A stretch of 41,397 bases of DNA from Desulfuromonas sp. GTDB lineage: Bacteria; Desulfobacterota; Desulfuromonadia; Desulfuromonadales; Desulfuromonadaceae. Shown piece by piece: positions 26,473-34,702 of this stretch; positions within the stretch are counted from its first letter, which is position 1, and each line of letters begins with the position of its first letter. Position numbers and translations under genes: made by a program. Location of the stretch: the NCBI GenBank assembly GCA_021162745.1, contig JAGGYC010000146.1:1-41397 (forward strand), written 5' to 3'. Under the pieces are notes generated by a model. That model saw only the letters and a program-made list of their open reading frames with translations, ran no database searches and was not told the origin of the DNA.

Positions 26473-26746
26473 GCTGCGGGACGAAACCCGTGACCTTGAT
26501 CTTGGTTCATGGCATCTTGACCAACAGGTCCACTATACACTGCCCTGCGGGTTCCCTCTTTCCAATCGCTACCACTGAGGAACCCGAAAAAACTCGCTGC
26601 GCTCAAACAGTTTTCGGGCAACCATCCTCGATGACGCTCATTACGTTCGGCGGCGACAAACGGGGGCCATGACCAAACAATTTAAGTTGGACAGAGTATT
26701 CGTGTCACGTGCGGGGAATTGTAGCGCCAGCGAAGGGAAAAATAAA

Positions 26747-27352
26747 ATGACCAATAATGAATCACTGATAGATCAGATTATTGAGCTTGAGTTAGAGATG
26801 TTTCTCCGTGTGCCGACGCAACAGAAAAGTAGCTGTCAGGATCATCCCGATAGTTTTTGTCTCCATCGCCGGGCCCAGTTTGTGGCGTGGTCACAGAGAA
26901 CCCTGGAAAGCTATCTTGCCGATTTGCGCCGGGCCGTTGTTGCGGGAGACAATCTGCTGACGCATAAGTATGTCCGGATGGATAATCTGCTGGCGCGAGA
27001 AAATCACAGTCCGCTGGTGGAACAGCTGGCTACGGTGATGTTGCGCTGGCAGCGCGAGTTTATTGAACGCTATCCACGGATGATGGCGAGTGGTCGTCCG
27101 CTCTGTTCGACTGAGGATACGCCGTGCAGTACCTCTTTTGAAACCTATCTTAAGGGGGAGTTGGAAAGTTATTCGGCTCGCACGCTGCAGTGCTTGAGTG
27201 AGGATGTTGCTGATTATCAGCTTCGACAGGCCAGCATGTCCGATGTCACCTATGATTATCTGGTCAAACAATGGGGGTTCGAGTCCGTTGAGCAGTTGAA
27301 TCAACGTCTGGGAGCCTGTCTGTCTGCGCCGGACCGTACTCTGTCCGATTGA
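26747..27352 (+). CDS. DUF4125 family protein
   Basis: A 201-residue soluble protein. The N-terminal LIDQIIELELEMFLRVPTQQKSSCQDHPDSFCLHRRAQFVAWS and the following TLESYLADLRRAVVAGDNLLTHKYVRMDNL are characteristic of DUF4125. It is Cys- and His-containing and of unknown function. I chose ATG 26747 (behind GAAGGGAAA) over an upstream ATG at 26669, which lies in repeat DNA. It ends with a strong terminator. The family partner DUF4037 is the preceding gene, now separated by the dispersed repeat. Confidence 0.75.
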   Translation: MTNNESLIDQIIELELEMFLRVPTQQKSSCQDHPDSFCLHRRAQFVAWSQRTLESYLADLRRAVVAGDNLLTHKYVRMDNLLARENHSPLVEQLATVMLRWQREFIERYPRMMASGRPLCSTEDTPCSTSFETYLKGELESYSARTLQCLSEDVADYQLRQASMSDVTYDYLVKQWGFESVEQLNQRLGACLSAPDRTLSD

Positions 27353-27378
27353 TTCATATTGCCATGTTCAACAAACAG

Positions 27379-27411
27379 GCCTGTTCCGCACTGCGGGGCA
27401 GGCTTTTTTTT
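27379..27411 (+). terminator. Rho-independent terminator of the DUF4125 gene
   Basis: GCCTGTTCCGCA pairs with TGCGGGGCAGGC (including G-T pairs) and is followed by eight T residues. Confidence 0.85.
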
Positions 27412-27428
27412 GTGCGCAACAGAACTTG

Positions 27429-27612
27429 TGTTCGTTTGTGTTGGTTTGCTGGGTGGTGGCGGCGGATGGTATGTGTTCGGTTTGGTGCCAAATATGTGCG
27501 CAGTTGTGAGGTGCCGACGCGCGGTCGTTTGTTGTATTTTGTATAACATGTTGTAGTTACATGGATATACTGCTGTGCGTTCTGTGTGTAGTAGGTGTGC
27601 GGATCGTGTTCG
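27429..27612. promoter_or_regulatory. Cluster of TGTTCG half-sites upstream of the glycyl radical enzyme
   Basis: TGTTCG occurs at 27429-27434, 27474-27479 and 27607-27612, the last 28 bp before the -35 hexamer. TGTTCG is the half-site of DeoR/GlpR-family operators, and a DeoR-type regulator is encoded at 33077-33886. The binding assignment is inference. The whole gene-free stretch 27353-27850 holds the terminator, these sites, promoter P1 and a 5-prime leader of about 175 nt. Confidence 0.5.
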
Positions 27613-27634
27613 GCGCTGATGATATTTATAAATA

Positions 27635-27669
27635 TTACACTTGACAACAAAACCAAACACCAATAGAGT
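27635..27669 (+). promoter_or_regulatory. Promoter P1 of the CutC-like gene
   Basis: TTGACA (27641-27646), 17-bp spacer, TAGAGT (27664-27669). The -35 sits in the block ATTACACTTGACAACAAAA, which is shared with P2 (34368) and P3 (37426). The predicted leader is about 175 nt and contains a GTGAC-AACG-GTCAC hairpin at 27782-27795. Confidence 0.72.
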
Positions 27670-27850
27670 TGTGAAAACAGAGTATACACTCACGGAGTCA
27701 CAAAAATGATCGTTGCGGTGTTTAGTCGGGCTGCCGAAAGCGGTCTGAATAAAGGCTGTTTAGATAATTGCTTGTGTCGGGGTGACAACGGTCACTGGGT
27801 TTTGGCTGGCCGAATACTTTTCGATTAATCCGAACAATGGAGAACACATT

Positions 27851-30268
27851 ATGTCATGTTGTGGAAAACCTGCTGAAGGTTCCGTCAAAACGTCTGATCT
27901 TCCTGAGCGTATTCAGAAGCTCAAAGACGCCTATCTGTCTGTAAAGCCGAGCATCTCTATTCACCGCTCCCTGGCGTTTACCGAGGTTGTTAAGGCAAAT
28001 CCTGGTATGCCTAAGATTCTTCAGCGCGCCATGGCGTTCAAAAAAGCGTGTGAAACAGCTCCACTGTTGATTCAAGATAACGAACTGATCGTTGGCCATC
28101 CCTGTGGTACCCCTCGTGCCGGTGCGTTTTCTCCTGATATCGCCTGGCGCTGGCTGCGCGATGAGATGGACACCATCGAAACACGTAGCCAGGATCCGTT
28201 TGTCATCAGTGCCGCAGACCGCGAGACTCTGGAAAAAGAGGTGTTTCCGTTCTGGGAAGGTCGTTCCGTTGATGAGATCTCTGAAACACAGCTGCGCGAA
28301 GCTGACCTGTGGTCCTGGTCCAGCGAAGCATACGTCTGTGATGTTTCCATCAAGACCTGTTCCGGCGGCGGTGATACCTGTCCCGGTTACGATGTAATCC
28401 TGATGACCAAAGGTTATGGCGGCATCAAGGCTGAAGCGCAGGATCACCTTGAAAACCTGTCCATGGATATCCCTGAAGATATCGACAAGATCTACTACTA
28501 CAAAGCCATTATCCTGACTTGCGAAGGTGTAATCGCTTACGCAAACCGTTTGTCTGCATACGCGACTGAGCTGGCTGAAAAAGAGGTCTGTCCTGAGCGG
28601 AAGGCTGAATTGCTGCAGATCGCTGAAGTTAACTCCCGTGTTCCCGAAAATCCTCCGACCACATTCCAGGAAGCTCTGCAGTCGATCTGGACCGTTGAGT
28701 CGCTGTTTGTTGTTGAAGAGAACCAGACCGGTATCTCTCTGGGGCGTGTTGACCAGTATGTGTTCCCGTTCTATGAGGCTGACGTGAAAGCGGGCCGCAT
28801 TGATCAAGATCAGGCTTTCGAGCTGCTGACTGCCTTCCTGCTCAAGACCGGTGAGATGATGTGGCTGACCTCTGAAGGTACGGCCAAGTACTTTGCCGGA
28901 TACCAGCCGTTCATCAACATGGTTGTCGGTGGTCAGAAGCGTAAAGGTGGCGATGCCGTTAACGATCTGACCTACCTGATCATGGATGCTTCCAAGCGTT
29001 TGGCGATCTATCAGCCTTCACTGGCCTGTCGTATCCATAACCAATCTCCACAAAAATACCTGAAGAAGATTGTTGACGTTATCAAGTCCGGTATTGGTTT
29101 CCCGGCCTGTCATTTCGACGATGCCCATATCAAGATGATGATGAGCAAGGGTTTCGACTTCGAAGACGCGCGTGACTATTGTCTGATGGGGTGTGTTGAG
29201 CCGCAGAAATCAGGTCGTCTCTATCAGTGGACCTCTACGGGCTACACTCACTGGCCAGCAGCGATGGAGATGGTCTTTAACCGCGGCATGTACACCTGGC
29301 ACGGCACCATGCAGGGTCTGGACACCGGGAATCCATCTGAGTTTGCAACATTTGAAGCGTTTGAAGACGCGTGTAAGGCACAGATCCAAGAGATCATTGA
29401 GCGTGCGGCTAAGGCGACCATCATCACCCAGCGGATCCACCGTGATGTCGTACCTAAGCCTCTGGTGTCGACGCTGATCGAAGGCTGTATGGAGCAAGGT
29501 AAAGACGCAACAGCGGGTGGTGCGGTAGTTAACATGGGTCCTGGTCTGGTTTGGACCGGACTGGCTGATTACGCCAACTCTATGGCTGCGGTCAAGAAGC
29601 TGGTCTTTGACGACAAGAAGTACAGTATGGCGCAAATGGTGGCGGCGGTTAACGCCAACTTCGAAGGTTTTGACGAAGTCCGTCAGGATTGCCTCAACGC
29701 ACCGAAGTACGGCAATGACATTGACTATGTCGATTCGTTTGCTTCGGAATTGATCGACTGGACTGAGGAGCAGCACCGTAAGCAGAACATGCTCTACGCA
29801 CCGATGATCCACGGTACATTGTCGATCTCCAACAACACTCCGGCGGGTGAGATCACTGCGGCTCTGCCGAGTGGCCGTCTGGCGTGGACTCCTCTGGCGG
29901 ACGGTATCAGTCCTTCGCAGGGGACCGACAAGAAAGGTCCTACTTCGATCATCAAGTCGATCAGCAAGATGAATGTTGAGTCCATGTCACTGGGTATGGT
30001 TCACAACTTTAAACTGCTCGAAGGTGTTCTGGAGACTGAGGAGGGTGAGAACGGCCTGATCACTCTGCTGCGTACCGCGTCCATCATGGGTAACGGTCAG
30101 ATGCAGTTCAGCTATGTAAAGAACGAAACACTGCTGGCTGCCCAGCAAGATCCTGAAGCATACCGTGACCTGATGATCCGTGTTGCCGGTTACAGCTCCT
30201 TCTTCGTCGAGCTGTGTAAAGAGGTGCAGGACGAGATCATTAGCCGGACCATGATCGACAAGTTCTAG
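27851..30268 (+). CDS. cutC: CutC-like glycyl radical enzyme (choline TMA-lyase family)
   Basis: An 805-residue glycyl radical enzyme closest in my recollection to choline trimethylamine-lyase, which cleaves choline to trimethylamine and acetaldehyde. The radical Gly780 is in RVAGYS and the thiyl Cys448 with Glu450 in [11 protein letters not shown]. Aligned to D. alaskensis CutC with a constant offset of 41, the choline pocket is kept: Asp175 (D216), Phe354 (F395), Glu450 (E491), Thr461 (T502), Tyr465 (Y506). Position 167 is Ile where CutC has Tyr208. The N-terminus is short (MSCCGKP) and lacks the extension of microcompartment-targeted CutC. I chose ATG 27851 (behind GGAG) over GTG 27782. 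The activase is at 36215. Choline is likely but not certain as substrate; a related amine is possible because of Ile167. Confidence 0.85.
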   Translation: MSCCGKPAEGSVKTSDLPERIQKLKDAYLSVKPSISIHRSLAFTEVVKANPGMPKILQRAMAFKKACETAPLLIQDNELIVGHPCGTPRAGAFSPDIAWRWLRDEMDTIETRSQDPFVISAADRETLEKEVFPFWEGRSVDEISETQLREADLWSWSSEAYVCDVSIKTCSGGGDTCPGYDVILMTKGYGGIKAEAQDHLENLSMDIPEDIDKIYYYKAIILTCEGVIAYANRLSAYATELAEKEVCPERKAELLQIAEVNSRVPENPPTTFQEALQSIWTVESLFVVEENQTGISLGRVDQYVFPFYEADVKAGRIDQDQAFELLTAFLLKTGEMMWLTSEGTAKYFAGYQPFINMVVGGQKRKGGDAVNDLTYLIMDASKRLAIYQPSLACRIHNQSPQKYLKKIVDVIKSGIGFPACHFDDAHIKMMMSKGFDFEDARDYCLMGCVEPQKSGRLYQWTSTGYTHWPAAMEMVFNRGMYTWHGTMQGLDTGNPSEFATFEAFEDACKAQIQEIIERAAKATIITQRIHRDVVPKPLVSTLIEGCMEQGKDATAGGAVVNMGPGLVWTGLADYANSMAAVKKLVFDDKKYSMAQMVAAVNANFEGFDEVRQDCLNAPKYGNDIDYVDSFASELIDWTEEQHRKQNMLYAPMIHGTLSISNNTPAGEITAALPSGRLAWTPLADGISPSQGTDKKGPTSIIKSISKMNVESMSLGMVHNFKLLEGVLETEEGENGLITLLRTASIMGNGQMQFSYVKNETLLAAQQDPEAYRDLMIRVAGYSSFFVELCKEVQDEIISRTMIDKF

Positions 30269-30281
30269 GAAAACTTTGTTG

Positions 30282-30314
30282 GGCCCCGCTTCCTCCTTTT
30301 GGGGGGGCGGGGCC
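30282..30314 (+). terminator. Strong GC-rich hairpin between CutC-like and porin genes
   Basis: GGCCCCGC pairs with GCGGGGCC, with additional wobble pairing inside; no T-run follows directly. It may be an attenuator or processing site that lowers porin expression relative to the enzyme, or a weak terminator. Confidence 0.5.
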
Positions 30315-30442
30315 TGCACGTAACAAAGATACTGCCAATGCTGCAGGCTTGAGGTGTGGGGATGCGACTTTACCTCTTTTTTTTGCAGAATTTTTTGTAT
30401 ACGCCTCACGGTGAGGGGGCAAAACGGAAGTGGAGGAAGTAG

Positions 30443-31804
30443 ATGCGAGGAGCAATAGTAAAGAATTTTTGTGTGGCCCTGCTGGCTGTCGCGTGCATGT
30501 TTGGCGCAACATCCGCCGAGGCGTTTTCTCTGTACAATAAGGGTGGATTCGCCTCCAGTCTCGATCTTGAGATGGGACTGGGTGTTTTTTCGTCGGACAA
30601 TGCCGGCTTTGGTGCCGGTGGCTGGGGTGCTGACCAATCTGCATCGGTAGGCTGGTACGAAATGTACGCCAAGCCGGTGCTCAATGCGTCATACACTAAT
30701 GAAACATTCGGTACCATCTATGGTGGACTGAGCATGGTTGCTTCATCGACCTATGGTGATGGCGATATCGCCGGCTTTACCTCGGACAACTCCGATGGCT
30801 GGGAATCAGAGCAAGCCTACCTCGGTTTCAAGACCGGCCTGCTGAGCGGTATGGGGATCGACAATCTGGACATCTCTGCCGGTGAACAGGAGTTCACCAT
30901 TGGTGATGGTTTCCTGGTTGCCGATGCTGAGTTCGACAGTGCCTATGGTTGCTACTGGATGGCACCGCGCAAGTCCTTCAGGAAGACCGCCATTGTTAAG
31001 GCTGACATGGGCGCTGTGCACACCGACCTGTTTTACCTGATGTCGGATCTTGATTATGGTGACACTGAACTGTATGGTGTCAACGTCGAATATGTCAGCG
31101 AGAAGCTGGGTACCGTTGGCGCTTCTTACATGACCGTTGACGATGCTAAGGAAGGTCACTTTTATCAGAATCGTAAAGGGATGGATATCTACAGCGTGCG
31201 TGGCCAGGGTAGTGTTGGCGTAGAGAACCTGTTTCTGGCTGCCGAGTATGTTCAGCAGACCGAAGGTGACCGTCAGGACGTCGATGCCAATGCGTACTAT
31301 GCTGAGGTGGCTTACACCTTTGCGCAATGCCCTTGGACTCCGACTTTGACCTACAAGTATGCATTCTTCAGCGGCGACGAAGATGGTGCTCTGTCGGTTG
31401 CCGATGGCGGCGATGGCGACTATGAGAACTTCGATCCCATGTTCTATGGCTTCCTGCGCGGCTGGGGTAACCACTTCATGGGCGAGATCGTTGGTGAGTA
31501 TTACCTGTTCAACAGCAACCAGAAGACCCATATGGTTAAGCTCGATGTTGCTCCCTTCGAAGGTTTGAATGTCGGTGCCATTTACTACGACTTTTCCCTC
31601 GATGAAGAGAATCTGTTCGGTCAGGACCTGAGCGATGATCACTTCGCCCAGGAGGTTAATATCTATGCTGACTATGCCGTTACGGATAACCTGTGGGTGA
31701 GTGCGGTATTCGCTTGGGCTACACCCAAGAAAGCCGGTGAAGAATACACCGGTGGTGAGCAGGATATGAAGTTGGTTGAGATCGGCGCGTTCCTGTACTT
31801 CTAG
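30443..31804 (+). CDS. Outer-membrane porin
   Basis: A 453-residue protein with a signal peptide (NFCVALLAVACMFGATSAEA, cleavage before FSLYNK). The mature protein is Gly/Asp/Tyr/Phe-rich with many short amphipathic strands and ends in IGAFLYF, a barrel-assembly signature. It resembles Desulfuromonas/Geobacter general porins rather than a named family. It lies 174 bp downstream of the radical enzyme on the same strand, with a hairpin between and no separate promoter that I can recognise, so it is probably the uptake pore for this locus. A terminator follows. Confidence 0.78.
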   Translation: MRGAIVKNFCVALLAVACMFGATSAEAFSLYNKGGFASSLDLEMGLGVFSSDNAGFGAGGWGADQSASVGWYEMYAKPVLNASYTNETFGTIYGGLSMVASSTYGDGDIAGFTSDNSDGWESEQAYLGFKTGLLSGMGIDNLDISAGEQEFTIGDGFLVADAEFDSAYGCYWMAPRKSFRKTAIVKADMGAVHTDLFYLMSDLDYGDTELYGVNVEYVSEKLGTVGASYMTVDDAKEGHFYQNRKGMDIYSVRGQGSVGVENLFLAAEYVQQTEGDRQDVDANAYYAEVAYTFAQCPWTPTLTYKYAFFSGDEDGALSVADGGDGDYENFDPMFYGFLRGWGNHFMGEIVGEYYLFNSNQKTHMVKLDVAPFEGLNVGAIYYDFSLDEENLFGQDLSDDHFAQEVNIYADYAVTDNLWVSAVFAWATPKKAGEEYTGGEQDMKLVEIGAFLYF

Positions 31805-31823
31805 CGTCCTGTTGAGTAGCAAT

Positions 31824-31857
31824 AAAAAAGCGGCCCTGTTGGGGTCGCTTTTTTTGT
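31824..31857 (+). terminator. Terminator after the porin
   Basis: AAAAAAGCGGCCC, TGTT loop, then GGGGTCGC and seven T residues. The A-run on the opposite side may let it also terminate the convergent kinase operon. Confidence 0.92.
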
Positions 31858-31915
31858 AAGAAAATAATGGTCTTGTAGGCTTTAGGGCGTGTTGCGGTGT
31901 TCAGGTGGCAGGGCC

Positions 31916-33064
31916 TTAAAGATCTTTCAGCGTTTCGCTGATGCGCCACTGGTGCTCTTCGATCCAGTACATCAGTCGTATGTTGTGTTGCAGGTAGGAC
32001 AGGTACTCACGTGGATCATGCTCATCGTCGTCAAGGGGGTTGTAGAAGGTATCCACCGTCGCCCACTTGATCAGCATCAGGTTGGCGGCTGCCATCATGC
32101 GTGGAAAGTGGCTGATGGCCTCATCGGAGATTGGTCCCAGGTCGGAGAGTTCGCGGGAGCGTTGCTGGTAGGCGCCGAGGAAGGTGGCGAAGCTTTCGAG
32201 ATCCAGTTCGCCATCGTTACGCAGCTCCCAGCTGCTGCAGAAGTAGACAATGGCCAGCGCCACGTCATAAAGGCGCAGGTCGATGGTGGTACGGTCGAAA
32301 TCGAAAATACCTTCGACCTCATTATCCTGGTATTTCTGGTTGCCGGGGTGGTAGTCGCCGTGGATGGCGATGCGCGGCAGGTTCGCCATTGCGTTCAGCC
32401 CTGTCTGGGTGGTGGCGGTGATCTCCTGGATTTGTGGATAGTGGGTCAAGAAGTAGCTGTCGAAGTCGCTATCGTTAACCTGGTCGAGGCAGTGGTGCAG
32501 GTTGTCGCTCAGTTCGCAGATCACCTCAGTGATGGTCGCCCGCGGGTTGCGTAGTGAATCCGGAACGAAGCCGCACGCCGCGTTGTGCATGCGTGCCATG
32601 ATCGCTCCAGCGCTGGAAAATTCCTGCGGGGTGAGTTGATTGTTGGTCCAGGAATACTTGTCCTCGCCACCAATAAAATCAAACAGAGCATAGAAGTACT
32701 GCTCATTTCTGCCGTTTTTCGCACGCAGTCGGCGTACATAGCGTCTGTTTTCCTTGGTGCGGATCACCCCCGCGATGATGTTGGCGCTGTGGCTGTCGAT
32801 GTGTTCGATCAGCGCACTTTCAAAGCGGATATTTTCGGCGCTTATGCCTCGTTTGTAGCGGCGGAAGAAGTGTTTCATGGGGCGACCATTGCGCTTGCTG
32901 TAGACTGCATAGCTTAAGTTGGTGTAGCCGCCGAGTAACTGCTCTATGTCAAACACATCGCCGATATCGTAGTCGGTCTCGATCACCTCGGTAACTTGCT
33001 GAAAGGCGGGCGCATCGGCACTTAACGGGATGCGCTGTGTGGTGGGTCGGATCATGAATGGCAT
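31916..33064 (-). CDS. APH-fold small-molecule kinase (choline/homoserine kinase-like)
   Basis: A 382-residue protein with the aminoglycoside-phosphotransferase fold. Nucleotide loop LLGGYTNLSYAV (43-54), candidate ATP-binding Lys64, catalytic Brenner motif HGDYHPGN (His235, Asp237, Asn242) and metal-binding DFD (255-257) are all present, so it should be active. The fold covers choline, ethanolamine, homoserine and sugar kinases. Beside a CutC-like enzyme and LicB-like transporters, a choline- or amino-alcohol kinase analogous to LicA is attractive but unproven. It is encoded 12 bp downstream of the DeoR-type regulator and is probably co-transcribed with it, divergently from the first transporter. 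Confidence 0.8.
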   Translation of the reverse strand: MPFMIRPTTQRIPLSADAPAFQQVTEVIETDYDIGDVFDIEQLLGGYTNLSYAVYSKRNGRPMKHFFRRYKRGISAENIRFESALIEHIDSHSANIIAGVIRTKENRRYVRRLRAKNGRNEQYFYALFDFIGGEDKYSWTNNQLTPQEFSSAGAIMARMHNAACGFVPDSLRNPRATITEVICELSDNLHHCLDQVNDSDFDSYFLTHYPQIQEITATTQTGLNAMANLPRIAIHGDYHPGNQKYQDNEVEGIFDFDRTTIDLRLYDVALAIVYFCSSWELRNDGELDLESFATFLGAYQQRSRELSDLGPISDEAISHFPRMMAAANLMLIKWATVDTFYNPLDDDEHDPREYLSYLQHNIRLMYWIEEHQWRISETLKDL

Positions 33065-33076
33065 AGAGTTGTTTCC

Positions 33077-33886
33077 CTAAGCGACAAAGGTGCGGACGCC
33101 GATGCCTTTAAGGTCGCGCAGATATTCGCTGGGTAGATTGTGATCCACCACCAGCATGTCAATTTTATCAATCGGTGCCACCACCATGTCGGCAACGCGA
33201 CCGAAGGAGGTGTGTTGCGCCATCGCGATCACGTGGCCGCGTGTTTGTTCGATCATGGCGCGTTCCAGAGAGGCTTCTTCAAACGAGTTGTGGGTGATGC
33301 CGTCCTTGAGGCTGATGCCGTCAACGGTGAGGAAGGCTTTTTTCGGGTGGAGATTGCGGATCATCTCCATGGTCAGGGGGCCTTCCAGTGAATTGGATTC
33401 GGCATTGTATATGCCGCCGAGGAGGATGATTTCGGCCCGTTTACCTTTGGATTGTTCAATGGCACCAACATTGTTGGTGTAGATGCGCACCGGCAGATCG
33501 GGGTCGAGGTGGTGAAGGAGTCGGCAGGCGGTGGTCCCTGAGTGGAGAAACAGGGTGTCGTGGGGTTCGACCAGGGTTGCGGCCTTGCGACCGATGAGGT
33601 TTTTGATCTCAGCGGATTCCTTGAGCTTGTTCTCGTAGTTGTAGTTCTCGTAGGTCATCCGCTCCTGGCGATAGACTGCGCCGCCGTGGGTGCGTTCCAG
33701 GGTGCCGTGCCGCTCCAGGGTTTCCAGGTCGCGACGGATGGTCATCTCGGAGACGTTGAGGAGTTGACTGAGTTCTGAAACGCGGATGGTGACCCGTTCT
33801 TGGAGAATCTCTTTGATCCTGAGATGGCGTTCGGCGGGCAACAGTGTGCCGGTTGAGTCATTTGGTTCGTTTGTGTTGTTTTTCAT
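33077..33886 (-). CDS. DeoR/GlpR-family transcriptional regulator
   Basis: A 269-residue regulator. The N-terminal winged helix has ERHLRIKEILQERVTIRVSELSQLLNVSEMTIRRDLETLERHGTLERTHGGA, the DeoR hallmark. The C-terminal sensor has the phosphate-binding LHSGTTACRL motif and a conserved DGITHNSFEEASLERAMI segment. Family members usually sense phosphorylated metabolites, which makes the adjacent kinase a plausible source of the effector. I chose ATG 33886; the longer TTG reading to 33919 adds residues that overlap GGAGGG. Its upstream region carries at least five TGTTCG half-sites. Confidence 0.9.
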   Translation of the reverse strand: MKNNTNEPNDSTGTLLPAERHLRIKEILQERVTIRVSELSQLLNVSEMTIRRDLETLERHGTLERTHGGAVYRQERMTYENYNYENKLKESAEIKNLIGRKAATLVEPHDTLFLHSGTTACRLLHHLDPDLPVRIYTNNVGAIEQSKGKRAEIILLGGIYNAESNSLEGPLTMEMIRNLHPKKAFLTVDGISLKDGITHNSFEEASLERAMIEQTRGHVIAMAQHTSFGRVADMVVAPIDKIDMLVVDHNLPSEYLRDLKGIGVRTFVA

Positions 33887-33924
33887 TGGCGTAATGGTTC
33901 CCTCCGCTCTCAGTGTCAAGTGTG

Positions 33925-34336
33925 TGTTCGTATTTTATCGCTAGTATATATAGCACTTGGCCCATGTCGGGTGCAATGTAATGTTTGTTGCTGGGCTCGA
34001 TGTTCGTTTTGTTTGTCTGGCGGGGAGTGTTCGATCGTTTGCTGACAACCTGCCGTTATTTAAGGTGAATTCGGTTTGAATCGTTCCGGTGGTGATTCAG
34101 TGATTCAGTGATTGTGTTGCAACTACCATTTGTTCGTTTTTTTGAGCTAAGTGTGATCAGATTTGTTGCAATATGTTTTTAGTCGTTAAGTGGGTGAACT
34201 CGTGGATAAACAATGGCTCTGCTTGGTTGCTGCTGTAAATTAGTGGCATGAAAACAGTGGTTTTGCGTGAATGCCTGCGGTGGCATGTCGAGGTGTGTGC
34301 TGCTTTGGCGGAATTGTTTGCGCATTTCAGTGTTCG
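33925..34336. promoter_or_regulatory. Array of TGTTCG half-sites between the DeoR and EamA genes
   Basis: TGTTCG starts at 33925, 34001, 34028, 34131 and 34331 (the last followed by ATAA, as in GlpR operators). This is far above chance for about 400 bp. The gene-free stretch 33887-34702 also has a TGATTCAG tandem near 34094, promoter P2 and a 300-nt leader; no gene was found in it. Confidence 0.55.
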
Positions 34337-34361
34337 ATAAATTAACAACATTTTCAGAATA

Positions 34362-34396
34362 TAACACTTGACAACACAAAAGCGCACACATACGAT
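34362..34396 (+). promoter_or_regulatory. Promoter P2 of the first EamA module
   Basis: TTGACA (34368-34373), 17-bp spacer, TACGAT (34391-34396), inside the shared block TATAACACTTGACAACACAAA. It implies a leader of about 300 nt. Confidence 0.72.
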
Positions 34397-34661
34397 AGGA
34401 GCTGTATACGAAAGCTTTTGTCCGGATGTGCACGTTCAATGGTTATTGATGATGTCGGAGTTTGTCGGAGGGGGTTAATGGGAGTTCCGTTGATCGAGCG
34501 GGTGTATCATCTCTCTTTTTTTGAATCCGACAGCTTCATAGTGTCCCTTGCGGTTAATCGTATCGCCTAGTTCTGAGTCCGTTTGCCTGCAGTCAAGGGG
34601 TGGGATGGTCGGCGTTATGTGGCCAATAGGACTACCCGCACGAGATACTAAGGTCGAGGAT

Positions 34662-34678
34662 TGACGCCTGTGGCGTCA
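34662..34678 (+). promoter_or_regulatory. Leader hairpin before the first EamA gene
   Basis: TGACGCC-TGT-GGCGTCA, a perfect seven-pair stem with a three-base loop, ends 24 bp before the start codon in the long P2 leader. It could influence translation. Confidence 0.45.
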
Positions 34679-34702
34679 GAAAATAAAACTGTGGAGGTTT
34701 TT

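Noticed and set aside
27854-28807. 317-codon open frame on the minus strand
   Set aside because: Lies antisense within the CutC-like gene, has no family motifs, and is explained by codon bias of the real gene.
27851-30268. Alternative family calls: glycerol/propanediol dehydratase, hydroxyproline dehydratase, isethionate lyase
   Set aside because: The [11 protein letters not shown] active-site segment, GGGD loop, YQPF segment and Thr/Tyr spacing match CutC at a constant offset; only one pocket residue differs.
30806-31822. 338-codon open frame on the minus strand
   Set aside because: Antisense to the porin, whose signal peptide, barrel pattern and ribosome binding site support the plus strand.
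34081-34114. TGATTCAG tandem repeat as a mini-satellite
   Set aside because: Only about two to three units; too short to support a repeat array.
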